NCBI GenBank assembly: GCA_964346645.1
Contig: CAYFVU010000003.1
Coordinates: forward strand, 1-64,000
Reading direction: 5' to 3'
Origin: CAYFVU01 sp964346645
Lineage (GTDB): Bacteria > Spirochaetota > Spirochaetia > DSM-16054 > Sediminispirochaetaceae
Length of the DNA: 64,000 bases
Part shown: piece by piece, positions 1 to 7,991 of the stretch
Position numbering within the stretch: position 1 is the first letter of the stretch
Layout: every line of letters starts with the position of its first letter
Program-made: the position numbers and the translations under genes
The notes under the pieces: generated by a model
The model's input: the letters and a program-made list of their open reading frames with translations, nothing else
Databases searched by the model: none
What the model was told of the DNA's origin: nothing

Positions 1-867
1 GGGCCTAAGTGGACCCCCTGCTTTCTCTATACCCAATCTTTGAACCATTTTCGATTTAATTGTGATGGCTGGCCCCGCTGAAGAAGGCGACTGGTTCGGT
101 TGTGCAGGCCATTACGTAGGTATCTTTGAACGGCCCTGGCTCGACATACCTCCCACATATCATCCCATTACCATGAGATTTCATGAATTCTATCGTGTAG
201 AGGATGACAAAATTGTAGAGATGCAGGCTATGTGGGATATTCCTCATGTAATGATGCAGGCCAAGGCTTGGCCAATGACTCCGAGCTTGGGAGTGAACTG
301 GATGGTCCCGGCTCCGGCACTACAAAACGGTATAATGACCAGTGAAAGAGACAAAAAAAATCGCAGGCCAACTTAGATTTGGTCATCCACATGCTGGAGG
401 GACTTCAAAAACATGCCGAAGGCGGCCCTGAGGCTATGAACCTGCCTTCATACTGGCACCCAAAAATGACCTGGTACGGTCCCGCCGGAATAGGTACCAA
501 CCGCAGAATAAGCGGCTTCCGCAATTGGCACCAAATACCCTTTCTAAAGGCGATACCAAACCGCAAGCTAAACGACGATGTGCCAAACTATTTTTTCTCC
601 GAGGGTGATTTTGTAGCCGTAACCGCCTGGCCCGGCATGAAGATGGTCCTCAGCCATGACGGCTGGCTGGGAATACCACCAATCAATAAAGAAATTACCA
701 TGAGGAGCTTGGATTTTTGGCGTTGTGAAAATGGTCTCATTCGGTAAAACTGGGTAATCGTGGATCTTCTGCATGTGTACAATCAGCTCGGAGTAGATGT
801 ATTCTCGCGCATGAGAGAATTAACGGTAGATAGGCAGAGGGATAACCCTTTCTCTTACGCTGAATAG
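1..867 (+). pseudogene. decayed tandem SnoaL-like (NTF2 fold) protein, 5' end outside window
   Basis: Three reading-frame pieces together read as one SnoaL-like protein with two NTF2-type domains. The first piece (from about 62, GHYVGIF then RFHEFYRVEDDKIVE) is preceded in frame by TGA at 41-43. It must shift frame inside an A8 run at 353-360 to continue as QANLDLVIHMLEGLQ with the second domain (MTWYGPAGIGTNRRISGFRNWHQ). That domain stops at TAA 745-747, yet coding sense continues in the same frame (NWVIVDLLHVYNQLGVDVF) to TAG 865-867. Three independent lesions make decay more likely than sequencing error, although the A8 shift alone could be an error. Intact relatives with the same fold lie at 7992-8867 and 8873-10153. 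The family contains ester cyclases and many proteins of unknown function, so no reaction is assigned. Confidence 0.75.
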
Positions 868-900
868 AATATGATTAATGCTTCCACCCTACAATCTCAA

Positions 901-942
901 GGCCGGCCCTGAATAACTATTACAGAATCCACTTGGCCGGCC
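901..942. repeat. pair of GGCCGGCC palindromes
   Basis: The 8-bp palindrome GGCCGGCC occurs at 901-908 and again at 935-942, in the gap between the decayed gene and the convergent racemase-fold gene. The two copies could pair to form a GC-rich hairpin with a 26-nt loop. No T-run follows on either strand, so this is not a convincing intrinsic terminator. It may serve as a barrier between convergent transcripts. Confidence 0.3.
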
Positions 943-983
943 CCGAGTTTTGAGGGTTGAGTTCTTTTAATATGAGACTATAG

Positions 984-1652
984 TCAGTCCAAGCCGAGCA
1001 GAGGACGGAGCTGCTGCACACCGCTTCGGAAACTGTGAATGACCGGCACAGCCTTGTCCTTGCACTTGTCGACGAGGCTGAACATGCTTCCCTGCGCGAG
1101 GCAGACCACGTCGTTCTCGGCAACTGCCTTGTCGATCGTATCCATGAGGATGCGGTCGTGCTTCGGCTTGTCGCCCTCTTTGAGCAGGGCGTCGTAGGCA
1201 CCCTCTGCGAAACAACGGTTTACGACGGTGTCCTTGCCGAGCTCTTTTGCCTTGTTCTCCACGATTCGGGCGGAGGGACCGAGGGTGCTGTGGGCGGTGG
1301 CGACCACGCCGACCTTCTTTCCCTTCTCCACGGCCTCCTTGGCCATCGGCTCGTCCACCTTTACGTAGGGTATCGAGATCAACTTCTGCGCGATCTCCGA
1401 AACCTCGCCTACCGAGGAGCACTGGTTGAGAATGGCGTCGCAGCCGAGCTGGTCGAGCTCCTGGGCGTAGTTGCAGATGCGGCGGATTACCGCCGGGGTC
1501 GGCGAACCGTTTGCCAGCACCTCTTTCAAGAGACTATCGTCTATGATGTTTACCATCTCTACCTCCGGCACGATTTCCGCGAAGAGGCTCTTCAGGTCCT
1601 CGACGGAGTAGAGAAACGTATGAATGATTCCTACCTTCTTCTTTGCAGCCAT
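984..1652 (-). CDS. Asp/Glu/hydantoin racemase-superfamily protein
   Basis: This 222-residue protein has the length and layout of the Asp/Glu racemase superfamily (aspartate and glutamate racemases, hydantoin racemase, maleate isomerase, arylmalonate decarboxylase). The first catalytic-cysteine motif is present (NQCSSVGE, Cys78). At the second site the sequence is VVCLAQGSM, so the usual second cysteine is missing; Cys184 lies a few residues earlier. Loss of one of the two acid/base cysteines argues against a classical two-base amino-acid racemase. It suggests a decarboxylase, isomerase or binding role instead. The start is fixed by AAGGAG a few bases upstream of ATG. It is the last gene of the operon headed by type II GAPDH, 67 nt after the malic enzyme. 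The substrate is unknown; a C4 dicarboxylate would suit the malic enzyme next door. Confidence 0.75.
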   Translation of the reverse strand: MAAKKKVGIIHTFLYSVEDLKSLFAEIVPEVEMVNIIDDSLLKEVLANGSPTPAVIRRICNYAQELDQLGCDAILNQCSSVGEVSEIAQKLISIPYVKVDEPMAKEAVEKGKKVGVVATAHSTLGPSARIVENKAKELGKDTVVNRCFAEGAYDALLKEGDKPKHDRILMDTIDKAVAENDVVCLAQGSMFSLVDKCKDKAVPVIHSFRSGVQQLRPLLGLD

Positions 1653-1719
1653 GGTACTCTCCTTGCTTTCATAATAGTATTTACTTCCTTCTTGCCGGCA
1701 CTTCCTACTTGTCGGCCGA

Positions 1720-3006
1720 CTACTCCCAGTACTTCTTCATCCTCTCCGACAGCTTCTTGCTGTAGGCATCCCAGTCGGTAATCGGCTGTCGCGCTACGCC
1801 CTCTTCGCAGGCCGCCTTTGCAACGGCTACCGCCTCGTACTCGATGACGCGGGGGTCGAAGGGCTTCGGGACGATGTAGTTCGGTCCGAAGGTAAAGTCG
1901 GTACCGCCATAAGCTTTTTTCACGACGTCGGGAACCGGCTGCTTCGCCAGCTCGGCGAGGGCGCGGCTCGCTGCCATCTTCATCCCCTCGGTAATAGAGG
2001 TGGCGCGCACATCCAGCGCTCCCCGGAAAATAAAGGGGAATCCGAGGACGTTGTTTATCTGGTTCGGATAGTCGCTGCGGCCCGTGGCCATGATCAGATC
2101 GTCCCGCGCTGCAATGGCGGTCGGGTAGTCGATCTCCGGATTGGGATTGCTCATGGCAAAGACTATGGGCTTGTCGGCCATGCTTTTGAGCATTTCGGGG
2201 GTCACACAGTCTGCTACGGAGAGTCCGATAAAAACATCGGCGCCTTTTATCGCCTCTTCGAGCGTCCTTGCATCGGTCTCGGAGGCGAACTCCTCCTTCT
2301 CCGGAGTCATCTTCTCCTGACGCCCCTTGTAGATGACGCCCTTGGAGTCACACATGATGATGTTTTCCCGCTTCCCGCCGGCGGCGAGCAGCATACGTGC
2401 GCAGCTGATGCCGGCTGCTCCGGCCCCGTTGAAGACCACCTTCATGTCTTCCATCTTTCGTCCGGTGAGCTCGGCGGCGTTGAGGAGTCCCGCAGTCGAG
2501 ATGATGGCCGTACCGTGCTGATCGTCGTGAAAGATCGGTATATTCGTCTCGGCCTTGAGCCTGTTCTCGATCTCGAAGCAATCCGGGGCCTTGATGTCCT
2601 CGAGGTTCACGCCGCCGAAGGTCGGCTCCATCAGCTTGACCGTCTCGATGATCTTCTCTCTATCCTGGGTGTCGAGCTCGATGTCGAAGACATCCACGTC
2701 GGCGAACCTCTTGAAGAGCACGCCCTTACCCTCCATTACGGGCTTGCTCGCAAGTCCGCCCCGGTTTCCGAGTCCGAGAATCGCCGAACCGTTGCTGACC
2801 ACCGCCACCAGGTTCGCCCGGTTGGTGTAGTCGTACGCCGTCTCCGGATTCTCGTCGATCTCCAGGACCGGCTTTGCCACTCCCGGCGTGTAGGCGAGGG
2901 AGAGCTCGTCCGAGGTCATACACGGCTTGGTGGGAACGACTTCGAGCTTTCCCGGTTTACCGTTCATCTTGTGATATGCAAGTGCTTTCTCTCTTAATTC
3001 ATCCAT
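1720..3006 (-). CDS. malic enzyme (NAD(P)-dependent)
   Basis: This enzyme oxidatively decarboxylates L-malate to pyruvate and CO2. It is a short bacterial-type form of 428 residues, without the phosphotransacetylase-like extension of MaeB. Family hallmarks in order are LAYTPGVAKP near residue 38 with the catalytic tyrosine, GLGNRGGLASKPVMEGK with the catalytic lysine region, the metal-ligand segment EDIKAPDCFEIE, FHDDQHGTA, and the dinucleotide-binding NGAGAAGIS. The C-terminal part (AMSNPNPEIDYP, ATGRSDYPNQINN) is typical. An AGGA ribosome site precedes the ATG. It lies 50 nt downstream of the LarA-family gene in the same operon. LarA relatives include malate racemases, so D-malate to L-malate to pyruvate is a reasonable reading of the pair. 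Cofactor preference cannot be told from sequence by eye. Confidence 0.93.
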   Translation of the reverse strand: MDELREKALAYHKMNGKPGKLEVVPTKPCMTSDELSLAYTPGVAKPVLEIDENPETAYDYTNRANLVAVVSNGSAILGLGNRGGLASKPVMEGKGVLFKRFADVDVFDIELDTQDREKIIETVKLMEPTFGGVNLEDIKAPDCFEIENRLKAETNIPIFHDDQHGTAIISTAGLLNAAELTGRKMEDMKVVFNGAGAAGISCARMLLAAGGKRENIIMCDSKGVIYKGRQEKMTPEKEEFASETDARTLEEAIKGADVFIGLSVADCVTPEMLKSMADKPIVFAMSNPNPEIDYPTAIAARDDLIMATGRSDYPNQINNVLGFPFIFRGALDVRATSITEGMKMAASRALAELAKQPVPDVVKKAYGGTDFTFGPNYIVPKPFDPRVIEYEAVAVAKAACEEGVARQPITDWDAYSKKLSERMKKYWE

Positions 3007-3056
3007 TTTCCTATCCTTTATAAGTATTTTCTCACGAGAGGGAATTCCTAAGGCCT

Positions 3057-4307
3057 TTATGCTTTCGATGGCCTCGGTACGGTCACGCTGCCGTCGAGGA
3101 GAAACAGTACCTGTGCATTCGGCCCCTTCTTCTCGAGGGCCCCCTCTATTGCACTCTGCAGATCCTCTTCCGGCTCTATAAAGATCGATTTCAGGAGATC
3201 TCCGTCGAGCTCGGTTACCGCGTGGACCTCCCCCTTCATAAATACCTCGGCCATCTTTCCGGCTTTGTGGTAGCCGAGCTTGTAGCCATCCTTGATCTCT
3301 TCGAGCACGCCTTCCGGCGTATCGGAGGAGGAGAGGAGCTTGACGAAGGCCTCCTCACCTACACCGTCTCTGCAGCTCGAGACGAGGATCATGATCCCCC
3401 CGTCCGCGAGGGCGAGTTTTGCGTTATCGATGGCCTTCTGAGACTGGTAGAGGTCGATGTCCATCGGATACTTGGCGGCAGTAACCACCACATCGGCCTT
3501 TTTCGGTATATCTGCAACGAATATCTCATCCGCCTTGTCTATGGCGGCGTAGAAGGATTCGTTTATGTCCCCCGCCGTCACGGAATAGATCTCGTGCTCC
3601 TTGTCGAGCACCGTCATTACCGCGAAGATCTCCTTCTTCACCACGTTCAGCGCGTCTATCATGTCCTCGTGGACGGGATTGCCCTCCAGTGCGAGGGATT
3701 TCGCGCCCGGGTCGAGGGCGTGCTCGTGGTTCTGCTCGATCGTGCGGTAGCTCGCGATACCGGGAAGGAAGCCCTTCCTCCCTCCGGTGTAGCCGGCGAA
3801 GTAGTGGGGCTCCACCGAGCCGATCACGATTATCCGCTCGGCCTCATAGCCCATCTTGTTCACGTACATCTCGGTGCCGGCACGGCTCGTGCCGAGATAG
3901 ACCATCTCGTCGTTCCGGGCATCGTGGGCGTAGATTTTGTCCCTGTACCTCTCGTACAGCGTGTCGCCGAATATGTGGCGGTACTCATCCTCGGTGGGGC
4001 CGCGGTGTACGCCGGTGGCGATCATGAACCGGGTTTCCGCCTTATCGAGGAGCGGTGCGATTCCCTCCAGCACCGCTCTCGTGGGGGTGGGTCTCGTCTG
4101 GTCGTTGACGATGACCAGCAGATCCTCCGCCCCCTCGACGAAGGCCTCGAAGTCCTTACCTCCCACCGGATGCGAGACGGCATCCGCCACCAGGTCTCGC
4201 GCACTCTTCTCGGCGCGGAGGTCGTTCGGCTCGACAACACCGAGGACTCGCTCGTCGGGAACCGTTACATGCAGCTTGTCTTTGATATAGGGAACCGCTA
4301 TTTCCAT
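3057..4307 (-). CDS. LarA-family nickel-pincer 2-hydroxyacid racemase/epimerase
   Basis: This 416-residue member of the lactate racemase (LarA) family racemises or epimerises 2-hydroxyacids using the nickel pincer nucleotide cofactor. All key positions of the family can be seen: Asp69 and Arg72 in NDQTRPTPT, His101 in ATGVHRGPT, His168 in SVEPHYFAGYTGGRKGF, the cofactor-linking Lys178 in the same motif, His194 in EQNHEHAL, and Gln288/Lys291 in DLYQSQKA. The enzyme therefore looks active. LarB, LarC and LarE, needed to make the cofactor, are not in this window and would have to be elsewhere. The start (GCGGAGAATAA ATG) overlaps the end of the phosphoglycerate kinase gene by 10 bp, implying translational coupling. 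The substrate may be malate, given the malic enzyme next door, or glycerate or lactate; sequence alone does not decide. Confidence 0.88.
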   Translation of the reverse strand: MEIAVPYIKDKLHVTVPDERVLGVVEPNDLRAEKSARDLVADAVSHPVGGKDFEAFVEGAEDLLVIVNDQTRPTPTRAVLEGIAPLLDKAETRFMIATGVHRGPTEDEYRHIFGDTLYERYRDKIYAHDARNDEMVYLGTSRAGTEMYVNKMGYEAERIIVIGSVEPHYFAGYTGGRKGFLPGIASYRTIEQNHEHALDPGAKSLALEGNPVHEDMIDALNVVKKEIFAVMTVLDKEHEIYSVTAGDINESFYAAIDKADEIFVADIPKKADVVVTAAKYPMDIDLYQSQKAIDNAKLALADGGIMILVSSCRDGVGEEAFVKLLSSSDTPEGVLEEIKDGYKLGYHKAGKMAEVFMKGEVHAVTELDGDLLKSIFIEPEEDLQSAIEGALEKKGPNAQVLFLLDGSVTVPRPSKA

Positions 4308-5557
4308 TTATTCTCCGCTTTCTCCATTGCCTGAATCAGAGGCAATTTCTTACCCGACAAGAAGCGCACCATCGCCCCTCCTGCAGTGCAGACGTAGTCG
4401 AAGTCCTCGGGATCGGTGAACTTCGCCGCCGCACTCACGCTGTCGCCGCCGCCGACTACGGTGTAGCCTTCGGCCGCCGCTACGGCCTGCCAGAGCCGCT
4501 TGGTTCCCACGGCGAACTGCTCTTTCTCGAAGACGCCTGCAGGGCCATTCACGAAGACCATGCCCGCTGCGGCGATCTCATTCTCGAACTTCTCGATCGT
4601 CTTCTCGCCTATGTCGATAAGAGACTCATTCATAGGCAGGTCGTCGACGAGGACCTCCTTCCGCTCTCCGTTCTCCTCGTAGGCGAAGTCGACGGGCACC
4701 ATGATGCGGTCAGGGTACTCCTTCAGGTACTTCTTCGCCGGATCGATGTAGGCGTCGAGGCTCTTGTCGGCTATGAAATTCTTCGTCGGCTCCCCGAGCT
4801 CCTTTCCCTGAGCGAGGAGCATCACCTGCCCGGTGACACCGGTGGCGAGGATCTTGTCGGCCGCCCCGCTCGAGAGCACCTGTTCGAGCATTCCGAAGGC
4901 GTCGCCGATCCTCGCCCCACCGAGGAGATAAACCGAGGGATGGATGGGATTGTTCATCACCTTCGTAAGCGCCGTCACCTCGTTGAAGAAGAGAGGCCCC
5001 GCCGCCGAGGGGATCAGCTCTTGAAAGGCCGTCATGCTCGGTGCATTGCGGTGAGCGGCGGAAAATGCATCGTTTACGTAGTAGTCGAAAAGCGGCGCGA
5101 GGTTGCGTACGTGGTAGGTCTCGAGCATCTCCTCCGGTTTCAGCTTTACCACCTTCTCGAAAGAGGATATCTCCTCGCAGAGGTAGCGGAGATTGCCCAG
5201 GAGCACCGCCTCGCACTTTTTCAGCTCTTTTACCCGTTCCTGTGCCGCCGGTCCGCAGACATCGTCTATGTAGTCGACCTTCCGGCCGAGCTTTTCGGTC
5301 AGCTTAGCCGCGTGCTCGCGGAGGGGAATGAGGTTCTGGTAATCGTCCGTGTCCCCCTGGTGCGCGATAACAGCGACCTTAGCGCCCTTATCCAAAAGCC
5401 GGGAGACGGTGGGGATGCTCTTGTCTATTCGATTAGTGTTTACGATCTTCTTCGTGTCGGGATCGATAGGGCTGTTGATGTCGAGCCGCAGGAGCACCCG
5501 CTTGCCCGCCACATCGAGATCCTCCATTGGTTTGAATCCGAGTTCGACTTCGGCCAT
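4298..5557 (-). CDS. pgk: phosphoglycerate kinase, archaeal-type
   Basis: This protein would transfer phosphate between 1,3-bisphosphoglycerate and ADP. The N-terminal motif LDINSPIDPDTKKIVNTNRI replaces the bacterial DLNVP..GKI.DDTRI form and resembles archaeal enzymes. AHQGDTDDY and GNLRYLCEE stand where bacteria have SHLGRP and ENLRF. The tail VVGGGDSVSAAAKF and CTAGGAMVRFLSGKKLP keeps the nucleotide-binding glycine motif. Length is 419 residues, close to archaeal PGKs. The start follows AGGAGGTAGAAT. It sits 104 nt behind an equally archaeal-like type II GAPDH, so the two would interconvert glyceraldehyde-3-phosphate and 3-phosphoglycerate. It is embedded in a LacI-controlled operon and is unlikely to be the housekeeping enzyme. 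It may have shifted to a related acyl-phosphate substrate. Confidence 0.85.
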   Translation of the reverse strand: MAEVELGFKPMEDLDVAGKRVLLRLDINSPIDPDTKKIVNTNRIDKSIPTVSRLLDKGAKVAVIAHQGDTDDYQNLIPLREHAAKLTEKLGRKVDYIDDVCGPAAQERVKELKKCEAVLLGNLRYLCEEISSFEKVVKLKPEEMLETYHVRNLAPLFDYYVNDAFSAAHRNAPSMTAFQELIPSAAGPLFFNEVTALTKVMNNPIHPSVYLLGGARIGDAFGMLEQVLSSGAADKILATGVTGQVMLLAQGKELGEPTKNFIADKSLDAYIDPAKKYLKEYPDRIMVPVDFAYEENGERKEVLVDDLPMNESLIDIGEKTIEKFENEIAAAGMVFVNGPAGVFEKEQFAVGTKRLWQAVAAAEGYTVVGGGDSVSAAAKFTDPEDFDYVCTAGGAMVRFLSGKKLPLIQAMEKAENKWK

Positions 5558-5661
5558 ATTCTACCTCCTGAAATGAATCGATACGGGGACCCGCTGCGGC
5601 ACGAGAGGCAACTGCACACTCGGCCGACACGCAGGTCCCGAGATCATCACATGGGAGCCGC

Positions 5662-6684
5662 CTATGCGCGGGCTCCCATGTTGAGGTACTCGTTCGTCTT
5701 GGCCAGACCCTCTTCTCTCGAGGTCTGCATCTTCATCGCGGCGCGTACGGCGTCGATGTTCTCGGGAGTGACCACCGCCTCCTGCGGTATATTGATGGCG
5801 AACATGATGTCGTCGCCGCTGTTGACTATGGTCTCTTCCCACACGGCGATCTCGTACATGTCGCCCCGGGTGTTGCCGAGGTCTCGCGCGTACTTGAAGA
5901 GGCTTGCGTTGCCGAGAAAGCCCTCGGAGAGCCGGACCACGCGAACTCGCGGATGCGCCTCAAATATTTCGAGGAGCTTCTTCTTGTCTATGCCCTTCTT
6001 GGGTGTTACCACGGGAGTGATGATGTGGCCGTGGGTAACCGGCGTGTGTACGAGGATACCCGTCGCCGGCACGTGGGGCATGATGGTCATGAGGTCCTCG
6101 GCCTGGTGGCTCGGCGCCTTGTCGACCTTGAGCGCGTTGGTCAGACCGCGATGGTAGTCGCCGGGGTCGGCGACACGGCGGATGATAGTGATGGCGGTCT
6201 TTGCGACCCCCACCTCTCTGTCGATCGCGTCGATGGCGCGGATGAGCCCTGTGGTGTTGCAGCTGGTGAGCTTGAGATAATCGGCACCGACGCCCTTCTC
6301 GTAGTTTGCATAGCCGTGGAAAAAGACGTCGGCGACCTCGTTCTTCTCGCCGCCCTGGAAAACCGCCTTCTTGCCGTGCTTTTTATAGGTTTCCTTGTTC
6401 TTTGCACCGATACCAGCACCGGTGGCGTCAAGCATGATGTCGGCTTCCTGCACCAGCTCGTCGAGGGTACCGCTGATGGGGATGCCCGCATCGTCGAGAT
6501 CGCCGCGCTTCTCCGGCATGGCGGTAAAGAGTTTGTAGGGCATGCCCCTCTCTGCGAGGGCCCGTATGGGAAGCGTGGGAGCTACATCCGCTACACCTAC
6601 GAGCTCCATATCACCCTGCTTAGCGACTCCGTCTGCAAGGCGCTGTCCGACAACGCCGTATCCTGCTACTCCGACTTTGATCAT
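5662..6684 (-). CDS. type II (archaeal-type) glyceraldehyde-3-phosphate dehydrogenase
   Basis: This phosphorylating dehydrogenase is of the archaeal type II class, distinct from bacterial GapA. The Rossmann start is MIKVGVAGYGVVGQRLADGV. The catalytic cysteine lies in KLTSCNTTGL (Cys142). IIRRVADPGDYHRGLTNAL and PHVPATGILVHTPVTHGH are archaeal GAPDH signatures. Length is 340 residues, as in archaea. The start at 6684 was chosen over an in-frame ATG at 6699 because AGGAGGAAACA immediately precedes it. It is the first gene of a five-gene operon whose promoter carries a LacI-type operator. In bacteria such enzymes are sporadic and usually taken as transferred. The context suggests an inducible catabolic role in which a C3 phosphate is oxidised with ATP gain through the adjacent archaeal-type PGK. 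Confidence 0.88.
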   Translation of the reverse strand: MIKVGVAGYGVVGQRLADGVAKQGDMELVGVADVAPTLPIRALAERGMPYKLFTAMPEKRGDLDDAGIPISGTLDELVQEADIMLDATGAGIGAKNKETYKKHGKKAVFQGGEKNEVADVFFHGYANYEKGVGADYLKLTSCNTTGLIRAIDAIDREVGVAKTAITIIRRVADPGDYHRGLTNALKVDKAPSHQAEDLMTIMPHVPATGILVHTPVTHGHIITPVVTPKKGIDKKKLLEIFEAHPRVRVVRLSEGFLGNASLFKYARDLGNTRGDMYEIAVWEETIVNSGDDIMFAINIPQEAVVTPENIDAVRAAMKMQTSREEGLAKTNEYLNMGARA

Positions 6685-6735
6685 TGTTTCCTCCTGCACT
6701 CCTATTCAAGGTTGTCTTTCAAGTAAAATTATAAT

Positions 6736-6782
6736 GTAATCGTTTACTTTTACTATTGTAGCATACGAAGTATTTTTGTCAA
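6736..6782 (-). promoter_or_regulatory. GAPDH-operon promoter with LacI-type operator
   Basis: On the minus strand there is a -35 TTGACA at 6777-6782, a 16-nt spacer and a -10 TACAAT at 6755-6760. A near-palindrome, GTAAACGATTAC (minus strand, 6736-6747), lies about where transcription starts. It has the central CG and symmetric arms of LacI-family operators and differs from the TACGTA palindrome elsewhere in the window. The divergent LacI gene starts at 6924, so this regulator is the obvious candidate to bind here. Confidence 0.6.
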
Positions 6783-6842
6783 GAAGAAGTTATCGATTGA
6801 GTTCACATAGATAATTACATACATAATATTCACATATTCTCC

Positions 6843-6871
6843 TTGGCAGGATATGCGCCATATCGTATACT
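6843..6871 (+). promoter_or_regulatory. promoter of LacI gene at 6924
   Basis: TTGGCA at 6843-6848 and TATACT at 6866-6871 are separated by 17 nt on the plus strand, ending 52 nt before the ATG at 6924. No operator palindrome as good as the one in front of the GAPDH operon is evident here. Confidence 0.5.
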
Positions 6872-6923
6872 GTTCCAGGGTGAAAAATATGAAACATGTA
6901 CTCGCTTACAAAGGATTAACATT

Positions 6924-7943
6924 ATGGCGTTCACGCTGAAGGACATCGCCTTCCTCACCGGTGTCTCCACCGCCACCGTCTCCCGCGTCCTCAACGGCAA
7001 ACCGGGCGTAAAGCCGGATACCCGCGACAAGATCATCGAACTGATCAAAGATGTGAACTACATGCCCGACATCACCGCCCGGAGCATGAAGACCGGCAAG
7101 ACCTACACCATCGGCATGGTGGTGGCCGACATCACCAACCCCTTCTACTCCGAGGCGGCGAAGACCATAGAGTTCCAGGCGAGAAAACACAACTACTCCC
7201 TCATCGTCGGCAACACCGGCAACAGCCTCGAGGAGGAGGAGACGATCATCAACGCCTTCCAGGAGCGCAAGGTCGACGGCTTCATCATCGCCTCCACCGA
7301 GCTGCGGGACAAGAAGGTGCAGAACACGATCAGGGCGGGCTACCCCACCATTCTCTTTCACCGCCGTCTCGAGAACAACGACAAGGTCAACTACGTCTGC
7401 TGCCACGAGGAGCGGGGCGTAGAGCTCGCCCTCTCCCACCTCACCGGGCTCGGACACCGCCGGATCGGCTTCGTCTCCGGCCCCCGCCGCTACTCCACCG
7501 GTGTGGAGCGGCTGCGGGCCTTCATGAATTTCGGAGAACGGTATCAGATAGAGCGCGATTCGTACTTAATAAAAGAGGGCGGCTACAACAAGAACCGAAC
7601 GCTGCAGGCGGTCGACGAATTATTGAGCATCCCCGAGCCTCCCACGGCAATTTTCGCGGCAAACGACTTCATGGCACTTCAGGTCCTCGACCTCGTCCTC
7701 GAACGCGGCTTTCGAGTCCCGGAGGATATTTCCATCATGGGTTTCGACGACATCCCCCTCGCCTCCCACAACTCGATCCGGCTCACCACCATCGACGTTC
7801 AGCTCCACAAGGGCGCAATCGTGACCATCGAGAAGCTCATCAACCTCATCGAAGGGGTCCAGAAGCCGACCGAAAATATCCAGGTCCTCCTGGAGCCCGA
7901 GCTCAAAGCGCGTGCCTCCACAGGGCCTCCGCGACCGGAATAA
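6924..7943 (+). CDS. LacI-family transcriptional regulator
   Basis: This 339-residue regulator has an N-terminal helix-turn-helix (LKDIAFLTGVSTATVSRVLNG, about residues 4-24), a hinge region (DITARSMKTGKTYTIG) and a periplasmic-binding-protein-like effector domain ending in the conserved IMGFDDIPLAS. The start at 6924 (MAFTLKDIA) was preferred over upstream in-frame codons because AAGGAT precedes it and because LacI proteins begin just before the HTH. It is divergent from the GAPDH/PGK/LarA/malic enzyme operon and probably represses it through the site at 6736-6747. The effector is unknown. Its gene ends 48 nt from the convergent gene ending at 7992. Confidence 0.92.
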   Translation: MAFTLKDIAFLTGVSTATVSRVLNGKPGVKPDTRDKIIELIKDVNYMPDITARSMKTGKTYTIGMVVADITNPFYSEAAKTIEFQARKHNYSLIVGNTGNSLEEEETIINAFQERKVDGFIIASTELRDKKVQNTIRAGYPTILFHRRLENNDKVNYVCCHEERGVELALSHLTGLGHRRIGFVSGPRRYSTGVERLRAFMNFGERYQIERDSYLIKEGGYNKNRTLQAVDELLSIPEPPTAIFAANDFMALQVLDLVLERGFRVPEDISIMGFDDIPLASHNSIRLTTIDVQLHKGAIVTIEKLINLIEGVQKPTENIQVLLEPELKARASTGPPRPE

Positions 7944-7991
7944 GCCCAGGGCATGTTCTGCGTGTATACACGATTGGCCTCGAGGTGCTCT

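Noticed and set aside
7961..7972. Perfect palindrome CGTGTATACACG
   Set aside because: It lies between the 3' ends of two convergent genes with no promoter near, and its core differs from the regulon motif, so an operator role is not supported.
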